Source of the DNA: Bowdeniella nasicola
GTDB taxonomy: Bacteria; Actinomycetota; Actinomycetes; Actinomycetales; Actinomycetaceae
Reading direction: 5' to 3'
Assembly: GCF_001907295.1 (NCBI RefSeq)
Contig: NZ_MQVR01000005.1
Coordinates: 1 to 57,675, forward strand
DNA: 57,675 bases
Shown: positions 55,932-57,675 of the stretch, piece by piece
Numbering within the stretch: the stretch's first letter is position 1
How the letters are laid out: each line of letters starts with the position of its first letter
Notes under the pieces: model-generated
Database searches by the model: none
What the model saw: the letters and a program-made list of their open reading frames with translations, nothing else
Told to the model about the DNA's origin: nothing
Position numbers and translations under genes: made by a program

Positions 55932-57482
55932 TTAGCTGATCGTGTCGAGCCACGCCTGCTTCGCGGCGCGCTCTTCTTGCAGCTTCTTCACCTTCGCATC
56001 GTTGCCGGCGGACGTGGCCGCGGCGATGTCCTCATCGAGCTTCGCGAGGGATTCTTCGATCTGGGTCGCCAGCGCGCTCTTGCGGGCGGTGACCTCCGGG
56101 TCGGTAGCGCGCCACTGCTCCTGCTCGGCTTCGCGGATCGCGTCCTCGACCTTGCGCATCCGGACCTCGACCTCGGACATCGCGTTGCGCGGAACGAAGC
56201 CGATCTGCTCCCATTCATCCTGGATGGGACGCAGCGCCGCGCGGGCACGCTTCGGATCCGTCACGGGCAGGATCGCCTCGGCGCGCTCGCACAGCGCACG
56301 CTTCTTCGTGAGGTTTTCCTGCTGCTCTTGATCGGTCTGCGCGTTGGCGGCGTTGCGGGCGTCGAAGAAGACCTGCTGGGCGGCACGGAACCGCTTCCAC
56401 AGCTCGTCATCTTCCTTCCGGTTGGATCGTCCCGCAGCCTTCCACTCATCCATCAGCGCGCGGTAGGCGGTCGTCGTGCGACCCCAGTCCGTCGAGTTAG
56501 CCATCTCGGAGGCGCGGGTAATGAGCTCTTCCTTCTTCGCCTTGACTTCCTTCTGCTTGGAGTCGAGCTCGGAGAAGAACTGGCGACGGTGCCGATCGAA
56601 CGTCGTGCGAGCGTGGGAGAAGCGCTTCCACAGCGCGTCCTCGGTCGGTCGGTCCAGACGCGGACCGCGCCGCTGGGCTTCCTTCCACTCATCGAGCAGC
56701 GCCCGAATCTGCTGGCCGGACTGCCGCCACTGGACCTTTTGTGGGTCCTTTGCCGCAATCTTTTCGGCGCGCGCGACGATGTTCTCGCGGCGCTCGACCG
56801 CTTCCTTCTTCGCCGCTTCGCGTTCGGCGGCGGCCTGCTTCTTGCGCTCCGCACCGGCATCCTTGAGCGCCTGGACGCGATCGCGTAGCGCCTGCAGGTC
56901 ACCGACGGCGGCCGGGGCTGCGACCTGCTCAGCGAGCGAAGACAGCGTAGTGTCGACATCGCGCGGGCCAAGCTGGGGCAGGCGCGCCTCGGCAAGGCGG
57001 ATCTCGGCTTCGATATCCAAGAAGCGCTGGACGTAGAAGCTCAGGGCTTCGTCCTTGGACGCGTCGGGGAACTGTCCAACGGCGCGCTCACCGGATTCTT
57101 CTTTAACCCACACGGTTCCGTCATCGTCAACGCGTCCCCACTGCCCGGCCTGCTCTGCATCGAAGCTCGGGGCCGCAACGGCCACCTGGGCCACGCCGGT
57201 GGGGGCCGTCGGCGGCGCGGGAGCTACCGGTTCGGGTGCGGGCGCGGGGCGGGCCGCGGGTGCGGGCGCAGGAGTCGGTGCGGGCGTCGGGGCCGGGGCC
57301 TTGGCTGGTTCCTCCTGAGCGGGCTCCGCCTTAGCCGTGCGCGGGAAGGTCGGGGGAGTCGGCATCGGGGCCGGTTCCGCTTTCGGTGCAGGTTCGCTAC
57401 GTGGAGTGACGGGCTGAGGCGATACGGTCTTGGGTTGTTCCTCAGCGGGAACCTGTTCGAGATTCTGGTGCTCTTCGGTCAC
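55932..57482 (-). CDS. DUF349-repeat protein
   Basis: This encodes about 516 residues. The first 110 are low-complexity Pro/Ala/Glu (PAPTPAPTPAPAPAARP), likely disordered. A short conserved segment follows (WGRVDDDGTVWVKE), and then three DUF349 repeats of about 75 residues, each with a DEWK or DEWE core (LLDEWKEAQRRGP, LMDEWKAAGRSNR, IQDEWEQIGF). The C-terminal region is helical and probably coiled-coil. Function is unknown; DUF349 proteins are common in actinobacteria. I prefer GTG 57482, 8 nt after AAAGGAG, to upstream in-frame starts. It has its own promoter and terminator. Confidence 0.88.
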   Translation of the reverse strand: MTEEHQNLEQVPAEEQPKTVSPQPVTPRSEPAPKAEPAPMPTPPTFPRTAKAEPAQEEPAKAPAPTPAPTPAPAPAARPAPAPEPVAPAPPTAPTGVAQVAVAAPSFDAEQAGQWGRVDDDGTVWVKEESGERAVGQFPDASKDEALSFYVQRFLDIEAEIRLAEARLPQLGPRDVDTTLSSLAEQVAAPAAVGDLQALRDRVQALKDAGAERKKQAAAEREAAKKEAVERRENIVARAEKIAAKDPQKVQWRQSGQQIRALLDEWKEAQRRGPRLDRPTEDALWKRFSHARTTFDRHRRQFFSELDSKQKEVKAKKEELITRASEMANSTDWGRTTTAYRALMDEWKAAGRSNRKEDDELWKRFRAAQQVFFDARNAANAQTDQEQQENLTKKRALCERAEAILPVTDPKRARAALRPIQDEWEQIGFVPRNAMSEVEVRMRKVEDAIREAEQEQWRATDPEVTARKSALATQIEESLAKLDEDIAAATSAGNDAKVKKLQEERAAKQAWLDTIS

Positions 57483-57561
57483 CGAACTCACTCCTTTATT
57501 TCGGTGCGATACCCGAGGGAAATCGCGAGGGTGCGCCAGGCATTGCGCACAGTACATGTCT

Positions 57562-57589
57562 ACTCTAGTGTCTGGCAGATCACGGTCAA
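57562..57589 (-). promoter_or_regulatory. Promoter of the DUF349 gene
   Basis: On the minus strand TTGACC (57589-57584) and TAGAGT (57567-57562) are 16 nt apart, close to consensus. The start point would be near 57555 and give a leader of about 70 nt with AAAGGAG at its end. The remaining 86 bp to the window edge show nothing I can assign. Confidence 0.6.
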
Positions 57590-57675
57590 GTCCCTTGTAG
57601 TGGTGTAACGGCGTTTTCCTCTCGTTTGGGGTTTTAGCTTGCTAGTGCGGGCGTGTCGGTATCGGTCATGGTCGT

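Noticed and set aside
57180-57420. GC-rich short repeats as a minisatellite or recombination hotspot
   Set aside because: The repeats encode the Pro/Ala-rich N-terminus of the DUF349 protein on the minus strand and are irregular; codon composition explains them.

Overview
This window looks like the core chromosome of a high-GC Gram-positive actinobacterium. Third codon positions are strongly G/C, and the genes are actinobacterial markers: SepH, DUF4193, DUF3093, DUF3710, DUF3159, DUF3000 and the PgsA/PatA/PimA enzymes of phosphatidylinositol mannoside (PIM) synthesis. Much of the gene order matches, from memory, two blocks of the Mycobacterium tuberculosis chromosome: Rv2699c-Rv2680 on the left and Rv2614c-Rv2583c on the right. 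Pyruvate formate-lyase together with a D-aspartate-ligase-like gene suggests a facultative anaerobe, possibly of the Actinomycetaceae, but the species cannot be read from this sequence. I see no prophage, insertion sequence or CRISPR array. Two genes, an HNH/DUF222 protein and a ClC chloride channel, are visibly broken.

Left block (1-11.7 kb): sepH, a zinc-ribbon DUF4193 protein and a DUF3093 membrane protein; then dut, DUF3710, an OB-fold protein and DUF3159. These meet two minus-strand TrkA-like potassium regulators head-on. Divergent from the regulators lie an APC-type permease and a TRAM-domain RNA methyltransferase, followed by aconitase with its own promoter.

Decaying stretch (11.7-14.6 kb, minus strand): a DUF222/HNH pseudogene, an intact TIGR01777-type epimerase, and a ClC-CBS gene that has lost most of its channel core. 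An S9 peptidase lies upstream of them.

Metabolic block (16.7-33.2 kb): dxs, a queuosine-precursor transporter and tgt are joined by 4-bp overlaps. Then come pflB-pflA and an ATP-grasp ligase. On the opposite strand a tight five-gene run, glgX-treY-treZ-DUF3000-RNase D, converts glycogen to trehalose and ends with an RNA-processing enzyme. In M. tuberculosis dxs and the RNase D gene are near neighbours, so the queuosine, formate-lyase and ligase genes look like an insertion.

RNA and right block (33.3-57.7 kb): a YgjV-family gene and a five-tRNA array (Gly, Val, Val, Gly, Cys) with two promoters and a strong terminator. Next is a long plus-strand run: thrS, HIT protein, pgsA, patA, pimA and a membrane Nudix protein (PIM synthesis); a MoxR ATPase and a fused DUF58-transglutaminase protein; yebC and a TSUP permease; ruvCAB (Holliday junctions); yajC-secD-secF (protein export); apt; and relA (ppGpp). 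The end holds a minus-strand orphan and a DUF349-repeat gene.

Many genes overlap by ATGA or GTGA, implying translational coupling. At least eight starts have a TANNNT -10 box 6-8 nt upstream, which points to leaderless mRNAs. No clearly new multi-gene system stands out. The best leads are the potassium cluster, the altered Tgt pocket, the D-aspartate-ligase-like enzyme and the DUF58-transglutaminase fusion.
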